A stretch of 64,000 bases of DNA. It comes from Aeromicrobium sp. Root236. Lineage in GTDB: Bacteria; Actinomycetota; Actinomycetes; Propionibacteriales; Nocardioidaceae. The stretch spans positions 1,112,528-1,176,527 of the forward strand of contig NZ_LMIS01000001.1 of the NCBI RefSeq assembly GCF_001428805.1, read 5' to 3'. This document shows, piece by piece, positions 55,261 to 64,000 of the stretch. The notes beneath the pieces were generated by a model that saw only the letters and a list, made by a program, of their open reading frames with translations, had not been told where the DNA came from and did not search any database. Each line of letters starts with the position of its first letter. Within the stretch, counting starts at the first letter, position 1. A program made the position numbers and the translations under genes.

Positions 55261-56541
55261 ATGGTCGCCGAGCTCGTGCCAGCACCACCACCACTGGTGG
55301 GCTGCCTGGACGCGCTCGATGCCATCTTGGACGACATGCCGGTCGAGGCCTATGCCTCTTTGGATCCGGTCATGCAGCGTCATGCGGTGGAGCGGTTGCG
55401 GCGGCTCAAGGCCCGGATCGCCGCGCAGGAGCTGGCGGCCGTACGCGCGTTGGATGCCGGGCTGGGTGACAAGGCCCGCACCGGCGAGGTCCTCGCCCGC
55501 GGGTTCGGACGCGACCAATGGGAGGCCCACCGCACCGTCCGGACCGCGAAGGCTCTGTCATCGGCACCCCGGACTGAGGACGCGCTGGCCGCCGGTGAGC
55601 TGGCCGAGACCCAGGCCGCGGTCATCGCCGGCACCATGGCCGGCCTGCCCGAGGGTGTGACACCAGATCAGCGGGCGGTGTGTGAGAAGACCCTGATCGC
55701 TGATGCGAAACGGTTCCCGATCAAGGACCTGCGCCAGCGGGCGTTGCGCATCGGCGACGCGTTCAAGAAGCCCGCGGAGGCCAAGGTCGACGAGGACGAA
55801 GCCCTGAGGTTGCGGGAGAAGAAGGCGTGGGCGCGGACCGAGGCGTGGTTGGTCGACGACCAGGACGGCACCTGGCGATTCGGCGGACGCCTGCCCGCCC
55901 TGCACGGCGAGATGCTCAAATCCGCGTTGGACGCGATCGCCGCACCACGCCGGCGTCATCTCACCCCAGAGCAGGAACGCGACCAGGACGAGCTCACCTA
56001 CCCACAACGCATGGGCCGCGCGTTCGCGCACCTCATCGAACGGCTGCCCACCGACAAGCTCCCCACCACCGGCGGCACCCCCGCCGTCATCACCGTCAAC
56101 ATCGACCTCAACGACCTCAAGAACCGCGTCGGTGCCGCCACACTCACCACCGGCACCCGGATCAGCGCCGGTGAGCTACGACGCCTGGCCTGCAACCACG
56201 GCATCCTCCCGATGGTCCTCGACGGCCAACCACTCCCGTTGGACATGGGCCGCGCCAAACGACTCTTCACCCCCGCCCAACGCATCGCAATCGCCAACCG
56301 CGACCTCGGCTGCATCACCCCAGGCTGCGAAGCACCACCCGGCTGGTGCGAAGCCCACCACTGGCAAGACAACTGGGCCAACGGCGCCACCACCAACATC
56401 AACGACGGAACACTCCTGTGCTCCCGACACCACCACCAAGCCCACGACCAAAACTGGCAATTCCGCCAAGCCCCCGACGGCCACATCGAAATCCGCAAAC
56501 CCCGAGACATCTGGCAACGCAACCACCGCTGGCGACCCTAG
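55261..56541 (+). CDS. DUF222/HNH endonuclease (13E12 repeat family)
   Basis: This 426-residue protein has a long helical DUF222 domain (residues 1-300) and a C-terminal HNH nuclease motif: RDLGCITPGCEAPPGWCEAHHW with paired cysteines and HH, followed by LLCSRHHHQAHD. The first part uses GAG/CAG/AAG codons like its neighbours; from about 56000 the gene switches to GAA, CAA and AAA, so the nuclease end is a mosaic of foreign origin. Role unknown; members are multicopy and often SOS-linked. It lies between the treZ region and the alpha-galactoside cluster. Confidence 0.92.
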   Translation: MVAELVPAPPPLVGCLDALDAILDDMPVEAYASLDPVMQRHAVERLRRLKARIAAQELAAVRALDAGLGDKARTGEVLARGFGRDQWEAHRTVRTAKALSSAPRTEDALAAGELAETQAAVIAGTMAGLPEGVTPDQRAVCEKTLIADAKRFPIKDLRQRALRIGDAFKKPAEAKVDEDEALRLREKKAWARTEAWLVDDQDGTWRFGGRLPALHGEMLKSALDAIAAPRRRHLTPEQERDQDELTYPQRMGRAFAHLIERLPTDKLPTTGGTPAVITVNIDLNDLKNRVGAATLTTGTRISAGELRRLACNHGILPMVLDGQPLPLDMGRAKRLFTPAQRIAIANRDLGCITPGCEAPPGWCEAHHWQDNWANGATTNINDGTLLCSRHHHQAHDQNWQFRQAPDGHIEIRKPRDIWQRNHRWRP

Positions 56542-56596
56542 AACGCTCACGCCACGAACAATCCGGCTACGACCGGGCGCTTCGTGCTGCCCAAAG

Positions 56597-58675
56597 TCAG
56601 CCGATGGCGATCGTCACCGCCTGGTGGTCGTGAGGCAGCGTGATCTCCAACGCCGCCGCGCCGTCAGCCATCACGACGCTCGCATCGGTCGCCACCGGAT
56701 AGACGACTCGCACCGGCAACCCGGCGGCCCAACCCGGCAGCGGCAGCACGTTGGAAGCAGCACCGCCCCGCCGCCAGACCGTCACCAGAGCGGTGCCGCC
56801 GTCGTGCAGACCGTGCGCGACCCACGCGTCGTCCCAGCCGGGCAGCCCGAGCGGCCAGAACGGCACCGCGCGACCGATTAAGCCACGATGGGTCTGGTAC
56901 ACCGCGACAGCTTCGGCCACGAGGGCGCGCTGCGCGTCAGTCATCGCGTCGAGGTGACCCGACAGGTGCACCCGGCCCAGCAGGCCGGTGCTCATCGTGA
57001 ACGCGATCTCCTGGTCCGTGAACTCCGGCTGTGGGTACGACCAGCTCGCGGCCTGCTCGGGTGCCACGGCTGCGGCCGCCGCGGCGGCGATCGGCGGGTA
57101 GCGCCTGGGATCCTGCTGATCGCTGGTCGACTGCATCTGCAGGCGGGACAGCATCGCGTAGTCGACCCGCAGTCCGCCGGAGGCGCAGTTCTCGAGCGTG
57201 AGGCCGGGGTGCCGGTCGAGCACGGCGTCGACCCACTCGAGGTAGGCCCGGTTATGCCCCAGCAGCCCGGCCCCGGCGCTGAACGCGTCATGGTCGGTGC
57301 CCGTGCCGATGTTGATGTTGTAGTCGAGCTTGAAGTAGCCCACGCCCATGCCGACGAGTCGGTCGACGACCTCGTCGAGGTGCTTGCGGGCCAGCGGGTG
57401 GCGCAGGTCGAGGTGGTAGCGCTCGTGCTCGACCACTCGGCGGCCGTGCCGCAGGAAGAACGCCTCGTCGGGCAGCGCCTCGGCGACCGGGCTGCGCAGC
57501 CCGACGACCTCGGGCTCCAGCCACAGGCCGGCCACCATGCCACGCTCGCGGATCCGCTCCAGGACCGCGGCCAGTCCGCCGTCGGGGAACCGTTTGGTCG
57601 CCGGCTCCCACGCACCGACGCTGTCCCACCAGCCGACCGAGTCGTCGTCATACCAGCCGGCGTCGATGCAGAACGTCTCGGCGCCGACCGCCGCTGCCGC
57701 GTCGATCAGGGGCAGGAGCTTCTCCGTCGTGGGGTCACCCATCAGCGTGTTCATGTAGTCGTTGAACACGACCGGCAGGCCGCTGTGGTCCGGGTGGGTG
57801 CGGCGCACCGCACGACGAGCGGCGGTGAGCCCGGCGATGACACCCTCGTAGCCGTCGGTCGCCAGCGCAATCGTCGCCGGCACGGTGGTGAACTCGCCAC
57901 CGGGCGACAGTCGGGCGTACCAGTCGTGCTCGGCTTCGGTGGGCCCGAGCAGGCTGACGTAGACCCCGTCCGTACGCTCGCCGACCTGCCAGTGCCACGC
58001 GCCGTTGTGCTCGATCTGCCAGCCGATCGCGGTGCCGGTCGACTCGTCGACGAGCACGCCGAGGGGCAGGCTGCCGTCGGTCGACCAGGCGCCGAGCGCG
58101 GTGCGGGTGAAGGCGCCACGCGGGTCGTGCTCGTGCACCGATCGGGTGAGGTCCGGCAGCAGCTCACGCGCGCCGGCTGAGAGCCAACGGTTCTCGGCGA
58201 GCCAGTCGTTCTCGGCCCACCAGAGCCTCAGCGACTCGATCGGCGCGTCGGCGAGGGCGCCGCCCCACGTGGCAGAGGTGACCCAGGAGAGGTCGACCTC
58301 CGCGTCGCCCCTGTTGATGATGCGCGACTGGAGGCCCAGCACACCCTCGCCCCGCAACGACGACAACGTCGTGGTGACCTGCAGCCCCATCACCGGATCC
58401 TCGCTCGTGACGATGAGACGCTCGCCCGACGGGGTCTCCTCGACCACATGGCTCCGGTACGCCAACCGGTGACCGGCCACGGAGTCGATGTAGCGGCGAG
58501 CCGACCAGGAACGGCCGCTGCCGACCACGCCGATCTCGATCAACGGGAGCGTCGTGGCAGGGCAGATCGCCGGGTGCCCGTCGATCTCGACCCGCAGGAG
58601 GCTGGGCGGGCCGTCGGCGACCGAAAGCGTGACCGCGAGGGGCCCCGGCGACCAGCGGATCTCGTCTGAGGACAA
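56597..58675 (-). CDS. Alpha-galactosidase (GH36)
   Basis: This 692-residue glycosidase has the GH36 layout: N-terminal beta-supersandwich, then a barrel with nucleophile Asp in GVGYFKLDYNINIGTG, ENCASGGLRVDYAML and the general acid Asp in QSTSDQQDP. It releases galactose from raffinose-family or other alpha-galactosides and has no signal peptide, so it acts in the cytoplasm. The start is TTG 58675, eight bases after GGAG. It diverges from the LacI gene over a LacI-type operator and would act on sugars brought in by the adjacent importer. Confidence 0.92.
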   Translation of the reverse strand: MSSDEIRWSPGPLAVTLSVADGPPSLLRVEIDGHPAICPATTLPLIEIGVVGSGRSWSARRYIDSVAGHRLAYRSHVVEETPSGERLIVTSEDPVMGLQVTTTLSSLRGEGVLGLQSRIINRGDAEVDLSWVTSATWGGALADAPIESLRLWWAENDWLAENRWLSAGARELLPDLTRSVHEHDPRGAFTRTALGAWSTDGSLPLGVLVDESTGTAIGWQIEHNGAWHWQVGERTDGVYVSLLGPTEAEHDWYARLSPGGEFTTVPATIALATDGYEGVIAGLTAARRAVRRTHPDHSGLPVVFNDYMNTLMGDPTTEKLLPLIDAAAAVGAETFCIDAGWYDDDSVGWWDSVGAWEPATKRFPDGGLAAVLERIRERGMVAGLWLEPEVVGLRSPVAEALPDEAFFLRHGRRVVEHERYHLDLRHPLARKHLDEVVDRLVGMGVGYFKLDYNINIGTGTDHDAFSAGAGLLGHNRAYLEWVDAVLDRHPGLTLENCASGGLRVDYAMLSRLQMQSTSDQQDPRRYPPIAAAAAAAVAPEQAASWSYPQPEFTDQEIAFTMSTGLLGRVHLSGHLDAMTDAQRALVAEAVAVYQTHRGLIGRAVPFWPLGLPGWDDAWVAHGLHDGGTALVTVWRRGGAASNVLPLPGWAAGLPVRVVYPVATDASVVMADGAAALEITLPHDHQAVTIAIG

Positions 58676-58747
58676 GGTTTGACTCCAATGAGAGGGATTT
58701 TCCGAGCCGCCCGAGAATTTTTTCGGACGAGGGCTTGCGCCGACAGT

Positions 58748-58763
58748 GTGTTAGCGCTCACAC
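58748..58763. promoter_or_regulatory. LacI-family operator
   Basis: GTGTTAGCGCTCACAC is a 16-bp palindrome with one mismatched pair and the AGCGCT core typical of LacI-family operators. It ends seven bases before the LacI ATG and 73 bases upstream of the alpha-galactosidase start, placed to control both directions. Confidence 0.75.
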
Positions 58764-58770
58764 TCTAGCC

Positions 58771-59919
58771 ATGTTTGTGACCGGTCACAATGCCGAGGAC
58801 GAAAAAGAACCCGCCACTTCGGCGGCGTCGATCCGCGACGTCGCGAAGGCTGCCGGGGTGTCCTACCAGACCGTCTCGCGGGTCATCAACAACCACCCGA
58901 ACGTGAGCCAGAAAGCCCGCGAGAAGGTCACCGCGGCGATGGCCGAGCTGGGTTATCGCCCCAACCGTGCCGCACGTGCGCTGGCCAACGGCATGGACCG
59001 AGCCGTGACTGTCCTGACCTCCAACACGAACCTGTTCGGTTACGCCGAGACGCTCGGCGGCATCGAGGAGGCGGCCCGCGCCGCCGGCGTGCACGTCGCC
59101 ATCCGAGTGCTCCCATCCGACAGCCCCGAGGACATCACCGCGGCGGTCGACCAGGTCAGCGACCCGCGCTCCGGCGCCGTCATCGTCCTGGCGTTCGACC
59201 GCGAAGGGTCCCAAGCCCTGGAGGCGCTGCCGCCCACAGTGAGCTGGGCGGGTGCCGCGGAGTCGTGGCTGGGCCGCCAGTCGTCGCTGTCGGACAACCC
59301 GAGGCTCACCTGGTATGACGACACCGCCGCGGCCCGGACCGCGACCGAGCACCTGCTGGAGCTGGGCCACCGCACGGTCCACCACGTCGCGATCCCCTCG
59401 TCCTCCCCGGTCGGCGATCGCGAGCGCGGTTGGAAGCAGGCGCTCGAAGCCGCCGGCGCACCCGTCCCCGAGGTCGTCCAACCGCACGGCTGGTCGATCG
59501 CCGGCGCGTACGACGCAGCCCGCGAGCTGCTGCTCGACCCCGAGGTCACGGCCGTCCTGTGCGGCAACGACGACCAGGCGCTCGGCGTGATCCGTGCCGC
59601 CAACGACTTGGGCCTGCGGGTGCCTGACGACGTCAGCGTCGTCGGCTTCGACGACGTGCCCGCCGCCCCCTACTTCACCCCCGCCCTGACCACCGTCAGG
59701 TTCGACTTCGCGGCCTTGGGACGCCGCGCGTTCGAGCTGCTTGAACTCGGGTCCGGCTCGACAGAGGAGAAGGCGCCGCTCGCGTCGCCCGCCCTGATCG
59801 TCCGCGAGAGCACCGGTCCGGCCCCACAAGGGCGTACCGCTGCGCGGGCGACACCACCACCGCAGCACCTTCGCGCCGCCGGCGCCGGAGCCGAACCACA
59901 ACACAAGGAAGATCGATGA
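58771..59919 (+). CDS. LacI family transcriptional regulator of alpha-galactoside use
   Basis: This 382-residue regulator has the N-terminal LacI helix-turn-helix (SIRDVAKAAGVSYQTVSRVI with hinge NRAARALANG) and a periplasmic-binding-protein-like effector domain (VLCGNDDQALGVIRAANDLGL, DDVSVVGFDDVPAAPYFTPALT). No ribosome site fits before ATG 58771, so the mRNA may be leaderless. It overlaps the sugar-binding protein gene by four bases and probably represses the cluster until galactosides bind. Confidence 0.92.
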   Translation: MFVTGHNAEDEKEPATSAASIRDVAKAAGVSYQTVSRVINNHPNVSQKAREKVTAAMAELGYRPNRAARALANGMDRAVTVLTSNTNLFGYAETLGGIEEAARAAGVHVAIRVLPSDSPEDITAAVDQVSDPRSGAVIVLAFDREGSQALEALPPTVSWAGAAESWLGRQSSLSDNPRLTWYDDTAAARTATEHLLELGHRTVHHVAIPSSSPVGDRERGWKQALEAAGAPVPEVVQPHGWSIAGAYDAARELLLDPEVTAVLCGNDDQALGVIRAANDLGLRVPDDVSVVGFDDVPAAPYFTPALTTVRFDFAALGRRAFELLELGSGSTEEKAPLASPALIVRESTGPAPQGRTAARATPPPQHLRAAGAGAEPQHKEDR

Positions 59920-61235
59920 AGAGACTGCACAAGACCCTGATCGCCCTGGCGGCGGTGGGGCTGCTGACCACCGCATGCAGCGACCCCGGCGGGAGCAGCG
60001 ACGACTCCGGGAAGAAGACCGCGTCGGAGTGGCCGGCCGAGACCGCCAAGCTCGATGGCGTCAGCCTGACGATCTGGGCCGCACAGAACAGCAACGCCAC
60101 CGCGAAGCAGGTCGCCGCCGACTTCGAGCAGAAGACCGGCGCGAAGATCAAGATCGTCACGGTGCCCGATCCGTACGAGCAGAGTGTGCAGACGAAGGTC
60201 GCCTCCGGTGACAAGCCGGACCTCGCGTTCTGGCAGCCCACTGCGTCCCAGCTGACCGCGATCAACGCGAAGCAGAACCTGCAGTCGCTCGACGGCGCAC
60301 CGTTCATCGACAAGTACAAGCCGGCCCTCAAGGACTCCACCGGCATCCTCGACAAGACCCGTTACGCCGCGCTCGTCACGGTCCCCGCCGTCGAGGGCGT
60401 TTGGTACAACAAGGAGGTCTTCGCCAAGTACGGCATCACCGACACCCCGAAGAACTTCGACGAGATGGTCGCCGACGCCAAGACGATCAAGGCCAAGGGC
60501 GGCGTGCCGTTCTACGAGATGGGCGGGGACAAGTGGGCCACGCAGTGGTGGGTCCAGGTCCAACTCGCCGATGCGGCCAAGGCCGGCTTGTGGGACAAGG
60601 TGAACAAGAACGAGGAGAAGTTCACCGACCCGACGATCCTCAACGCGATCAAGAAGTACAAGAGCCTCGTCGACGACGGCCTGTTCAACAAGAACTACGC
60701 GTCCGCGACGTTCGTCGACCAGAGCAAGGCGCTGCTCGCCGGCGACGCCGCGATGGCGATCCAGGTCAACACGTTCTTCAGCCAGATGCAGGCCCAGTCC
60801 GACACCGCGGAGCTCAACAAGAAGATCGGCTTCTTCCCGATCTCGCCCAAGGGCAACGTCGGCACGGTCATCCCCGACCAGTCCAACGCGCTCATCGCGT
60901 TCAAGACCGGCGACACCAAGCGTGAGGCGGCGTCACGCCAGTTCCTCTCGTACTGGCTGGGCTCGGCGTACCCCGGCTTCATCAAGTCGCTCAACACCGT
61001 GTCGATCCAGGAGAGCGTCGACACCCCGGCGACCGTCCCCGACGCACTGAACGCCAACGCCGACTCGATCGGCAACTCGGTCGGCTCGATGCAGGTCCTC
61101 GCGGTGGTCAACCCGGACCTGTACCTCAACCTGGCCAACATGCTCGCCGGACAGGCCAGCCCGAGCAAGGTCGCCGAGACCACTCAGGCCCAGTTCGCGC
61201 AGCTGGCCCAGGCCATCGGGACCCCCGGCTTCTGA
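59916..61235 (+). CDS. Sugar ABC importer, substrate-binding lipoprotein
   Basis: This 439-residue lipoprotein (signal MKRLHKTLIALAAVGLLTTAC, lipobox TTAC) is a class-1 sugar-binding protein: LDGVSLTIWAAQNSNATAKQ, KPDLAFWQPTASQLTAI, VWYNKEVFAKYGI. It overlaps the LacI stop by ATGA and has AAGGAAG upstream. It feeds the two permeases downstream. Specificity for alpha-galactosides is inferred from the neighbouring GH36 enzyme. Confidence 0.93.
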   Translation: MKRLHKTLIALAAVGLLTTACSDPGGSSDDSGKKTASEWPAETAKLDGVSLTIWAAQNSNATAKQVAADFEQKTGAKIKIVTVPDPYEQSVQTKVASGDKPDLAFWQPTASQLTAINAKQNLQSLDGAPFIDKYKPALKDSTGILDKTRYAALVTVPAVEGVWYNKEVFAKYGITDTPKNFDEMVADAKTIKAKGGVPFYEMGGDKWATQWWVQVQLADAAKAGLWDKVNKNEEKFTDPTILNAIKKYKSLVDDGLFNKNYASATFVDQSKALLAGDAAMAIQVNTFFSQMQAQSDTAELNKKIGFFPISPKGNVGTVIPDQSNALIAFKTGDTKREAASRQFLSYWLGSAYPGFIKSLNTVSIQESVDTPATVPDALNANADSIGNSVGSMQVLAVVNPDLYLNLANMLAGQASPSKVAETTQAQFAQLAQAIGTPGF

Positions 61236-61280
61236 GCCGGGTGGCAGTCGACCAAGAGATCTGAAGGGATCGTTTTCCGA

Positions 61281-62258
61281 ATGTCCGCGAACACTTGGAC
61301 GCCTGCCGACACCGCTGGCGCGCCCGCCTTCACCGGGCGCGCCAGCGCACCACCCAGCACCTCCCGCAAGCTCCGCAAGTCCCGCAGGAACCGGCAGAAG
61401 CCCGGCCAGCCCGCCGCGTTCCTGCTGCCCGCCATCGCCGTCATGGTCGTGTTCTTCTTCATCCCGAGCGTCTACAACCTGGTGTACGCGTTCACCGACT
61501 GGTCGAGCTTCAAGAGCCAGATCAGCTTCGTGGGGCTGCGCAACTTCGACAACGTCCTCAACAACGGTGTCCTGCTCAACGACCTCAAGATCAACCTGAT
61601 CTACGCCGTGCTGGTCGCGATCTTCCAGAACCTGTTCGGTCTCGGCCTGGCCCTGCTGCTCGAGGCCGACACCAAGATCAATCGCTTCGCCCGCACGATG
61701 GTCTTCATCCCGGTTCTGATGTCGGCGCTCGCCGTCGGGTACGTCTTCCAGGCGCTGCTCAAGCCGGAGGGATCCGTCAACGCCGCGCTGTCGTTCATCT
61801 CCGGGCAGGACGTGACGTACGGCTGGCTGTCCGACACCCACCTCACGCTGCTGTGGCTGACGATCATCCACGCATGGAAGTGGATGGGGCTCGCGATGCT
61901 GATCTACCTCGCCGGCCTCAAGACGATCAACAGCGACGTGCTGGAGGCCGCCCGGCTCGACGGCGCCGGCCGCTGGCAGACGTTCCGGCTGGTCAAGCTC
62001 CCCTACCTCGCCCCCGCCGTGACGTTCAACGTCGCGACGGCCCTGCTCGGGTCGATGAACAGCTTCGACATCGTGCAGGCCACGACCGGTGGCGGGCCCG
62101 GTCAGACCACCGAGATCCTCAACATCTTCATCTATCGCACCTTCGGGCAGGGCCTGTTCGCCCAGGCCACGACGATGAGCCTCGTGCTGGTCATCGTCGT
62201 GTCGCTCATGGCGTTCCCCACGATCATCCTGCTCCGCCGAAGGGAGCGTGTGCTGTGA
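61281..62258 (+). CDS. Sugar ABC importer permease (MalF type)
   Basis: This 325-residue permease has a basic Ser/Thr-rich N-terminus, a first helix (AAFLLPAIAVMVVFFFIPSVYNLVYAFTDWS, in two parts) and the EAA loop LEAARLDGAGRWQTFRLVKLP. GAAGGGATCG precedes ATG 61281. It pairs with the MalG-type permease that overlaps its 3' end. Confidence 0.92.
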   Translation: MSANTWTPADTAGAPAFTGRASAPPSTSRKLRKSRRNRQKPGQPAAFLLPAIAVMVVFFFIPSVYNLVYAFTDWSSFKSQISFVGLRNFDNVLNNGVLLNDLKINLIYAVLVAIFQNLFGLGLALLLEADTKINRFARTMVFIPVLMSALAVGYVFQALLKPEGSVNAALSFISGQDVTYGWLSDTHLTLLWLTIIHAWKWMGLAMLIYLAGLKTINSDVLEAARLDGAGRWQTFRLVKLPYLAPAVTFNVATALLGSMNSFDIVQATTGGGPGQTTEILNIFIYRTFGQGLFAQATTMSLVLVIVVSLMAFPTIILLRRRERVL

Positions 62259-63100
62259 GCACCCGCGCAGTCACCCACCGCTCGCGCAAGAAGGTGGTCC
62301 AGCCGATCGCCGCGCTGGTCCTCGTCGCCGTCGTCATCGGCATCCCGCTGTGGCTCGTGGTCGTCACCTCGGCCAAGTCGCAGGGCGACGCCCTCAACCC
62401 GTCGCTCGCGCTGCCGTCGGACGGCTGGCACTTCTTCAGCAACTACCGCCACGCCTTCACCGACGGCCGGGTCATCGACGCGTTCCTCGGCAGCGTCATG
62501 ATCGTGGTGCCCGCCGTCATCATCGTGCTGCTGTTCGGGTCGATGGCGTCCTGGGTGCTCGCGCGTCGCAGCAGCATCTGGCTGTCGTCGATCTACGCCG
62601 TCGCGATCAGCGGCATCGTGATCCCGCCGGCGGTCATCACGCTGGTCCTGCTGCTGCGCCAGATCAGCCTCGCCGGGACGCTGGCCGGCATGGTGCTCGT
62701 GTACGTCGGCATCTACATGTCGACCGCGATCTTCTTCATCACCGGGTTCATCCGGACGATCCCGCACGAGCTCGAGGAAGCCGCCCGGGTCGACGGCGCC
62801 GGGCCCATCCGCATCTTCTTCACGATCATCCTGCCGCTGCTTCGGCCCGTCCTCGCCACGGCGACAATCCTGATCTGCCTCTACATCTGGAACGACGTGT
62901 TCTTCGCGTTCTTCGTGGTCGGCGGCCGCATGGACACACTGCCGCTCAACCTGTTCCAGGTCGCCAGCGCCGGGGTCTACCTCAACAACTGGAACCTGAT
63001 CTTCGCGTACGTCGTGCAGATGAGCATCCCGCTGTTGGTCGTGTTCGTCGTCGCGCAGCGGCGCATCATCTCCGGCATCACCGGCGGTGCGGTCAAGTGA
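62255..63100 (+). CDS. Sugar ABC importer permease (MalG type)
   Basis: This 281-residue permease starts at GTG 62255, overlapping the previous stop (GTGA). It has six helices, the EAA loop LEEAARVDGAGPIRIFFTIILPLL and the MalG-type opening LVAVVIGIPLWLVVVTSAK. No ATPase gene accompanies the importer; in many actinobacteria such importers share a single ATPase (MsiK) encoded elsewhere. A longer in-frame reading from 61295 is shadow of the upstream gene. It overlaps convergent treY by 8 nt. Confidence 0.92.
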   Translation: MSTRAVTHRSRKKVVQPIAALVLVAVVIGIPLWLVVVTSAKSQGDALNPSLALPSDGWHFFSNYRHAFTDGRVIDAFLGSVMIVVPAVIIVLLFGSMASWVLARRSSIWLSSIYAVAISGIVIPPAVITLVLLLRQISLAGTLAGMVLVYVGIYMSTAIFFITGFIRTIPHELEEAARVDGAGPIRIFFTIILPLLRPVLATATILICLYIWNDVFFAFFVVGGRMDTLPLNLFQVASAGVYLNNWNLIFAYVVQMSIPLLVVFVVAQRRIISGITGGAVK

Positions 63101-64000
63101 GCCTGGCGAGCAGCGCGACCGGATAGCGAGCCAGCAGCTCGGCGACCTCAACCGTTCCCCCGCCGAGCGACGAACCGGTGATGACGTCGGTCCACTCGCC
63201 GTCCTCGAGGGTCAGAGTCGTGTCGCCCCAGCCACCGGCGGCCTCGAGGCCAACAGGCAACCGCGTGCCGACCATGACGAGGTCTTCGCTGCGCGCGTAC
63301 GCCAGGGCGTGCGCCGCGGCCGGGCCTTCGGCGGTCAAAGCGCGATAGCCCTCGAACAGGTCCGGGCGATCGCGGCGAAGGGTCAGCGTGCGGTGCACGA
63401 CGAACAGCTTGGTCGCCCCCGAGACGTCCAGGTCCGGCACGAGCCCCTCGTCGAACCGGGCGAGCATCTCGCGGCGCAGGCCGTAGTCGACCGGCCGACG
63501 GTTGTCCGGGTCGACGAGCGAGAAGTCCCAGAGCTCGGTGCCCTGATAGACGTCCGGCACTCCGGGCGCCGTGAGCTGCACGAGCTTCTGGGTCAACGAG
63601 TTGGACCAGCCCGGTGCCTCGATGCGGCGGACGAACGCCTCGACCTCGTCGCCGAGCTCGTCGCGTACGCGTGCGGGCCATGTCGCGACCGACTGCTCGA
63701 ACTCGTCATCGGGCTCGGTCCAGGTCGTGCGGAGCTTGGACTCGCGCGCGGCCTTCAGCAGGTAGTCGCCGAGTCGTTCGTCGCTGATCGGCCACGCACC
63801 GACGAGCGTCTGCCAGGCGAGCAGGTTGAGCGACGGCTCGTCGATGCCGCAGCGCTCGGTCCACGCCGTGACGGCGTCGGCGAACTCGTCCGCGACCTCG
63901 GCCAGCACGGCCATGCGCGCGCGGGTGTCCTCCGAGCGCTTGGTGTCGTGAGTCGTCAGGGCGGTCATGGTCGCGGGCTGGCCGGCGTCGCGCTCGGCGG
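63093..64000 (-). CDS. treY: Malto-oligosyltrehalose synthase, C-terminal part (truncated by window edge)
   Basis: The minus frame is open to the right edge and reads AERDAGQPATMTALTTHDTK in agreement with TreY (T-x-T-H-D-T-K-R-S-E-D-x-R-A-R), followed by RIEAPGWSNSLTQKLVQLTAPGVPDVYQGTELWD and NRRPVDYGLR. TreY isomerises the reducing end of maltodextrins to a trehalose unit that TreZ releases. About 300 C-terminal residues are present; the 5' part is outside. It is usually adjacent to treZ, but here 9 kb of other genes lies between. Confidence 0.93.
   Translation of the reverse strand, partial: AERDAGQPATMTALTTHDTKRSEDTRARMAVLAEVADEFADAVTAWTERCGIDEPSLNLLAWQTLVGAWPISDERLGDYLLKAARESKLRTTWTEPDDEFEQSVATWPARVRDELGDEVEAFVRRIEAPGWSNSLTQKLVQLTAPGVPDVYQGTELWDFSLVDPDNRRPVDYGLRREMLARFDEGLVPDLDVSGATKLFVVHRTLTLRRDRPDLFEGYRALTAEGPAAAHALAYARSEDLVMVGTRLPVGLEAAGGWGDTTLTLEDGEWTDVITGSSLGGGTVEVAELLARYPVALLARLT

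Noticed and set aside
61295..63100. 601-residue permease frame
   Set aside because: The first 320 codons are off-frame reading of the MalF-type permease; the real gene starts at GTG 62255.

Overview
The window is 64 kb of high-GC actinobacterial chromosome. Gene content points to Nocardioidaceae (an Aeromicrobium- or Nocardioides-like organism): a complete GlgE operon, a mycobacterial-type mutasome with a TCGAAC-N4-GTTCGA SOS box, a LigB-type ATP-dependent ligase, FixAB-type electron transfer flavoprotein, a DUF222/HNH (13E12-type) gene, many GTG starts and a marked excess of CGTACG. The genus is inference. I see no rRNA, tRNA, CRISPR array, prophage or insertion sequence.

Layout. 1-5.4 kb: a truncated MFS transporter divergent from a MarR regulator across a palindromic operator, then a heterodimeric ABC exporter behind a promoter with the 19-bp spacer typical of MerR-type control, and a small hypothetical. 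5.4-10.9 kb (minus): NAD operon nrtR-like/nadA/nadB/nadC/cysteine desulfurase with overlapping or nearly overlapping genes. 11.0-12.5 kb (plus): ATP-dependent DNA ligase ligB, sharing a large two-fold symmetric control region with the NAD operon. 12.5-18.3 kb (minus): SOS mutasome imuA'-imuB-dnaE2 behind a perfect SOS box; the dnaE2 ribosome binding site is the arm of a 12-bp long-range inverted repeat. 18.3-25.8 kb: secreted subtilisin-like protease and an oligopeptide ABC importer. 26.0-27.8 kb: etfBA. 28.0-33.1 kb: two very large, charged coiled-coil proteins that overlap by 59 nt at a run of seven A.

33.3-64 kb is an alpha-glucan/trehalose super-locus on the minus strand: glgE-treS-mak-glgB, then glgX, treZ and, at the window edge, treY. 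It is broken up by accessory genes: VOC protein, small membrane protein, DJ-1/AraC regulator, acetyltransferase, a gene with an in-frame TGA, LysE exporter, PhzF protein, an ECF sigma factor with a membrane partner, an AhpD-like protein, a lipoprotein, an aldo/keto reductase, an SOS-box-linked HNH gene, and an alpha-galactosidase/LacI/ABC sugar importer cluster lying between treZ and treY.

How it fits together. TreS and Mak turn trehalose into maltose 1-phosphate, GlgE polymerises it, GlgB branches the glucan, GlgX debranches it, and TreY/TreZ return glucan ends to trehalose, so a full glucan-trehalose cycle lies in 31 kb. The left half concentrates NAD supply and DNA repair (ligB, mutasome). 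The candidates I find most worth checking are the nrtR/ligB shared operator, the possible sequestration of the dnaE2 ribosome binding site, the A7 junction of the coiled-coil genes, the SOS-linked mosaic HNH gene and the 16-bp element shared by etfBA and the peptide importer.
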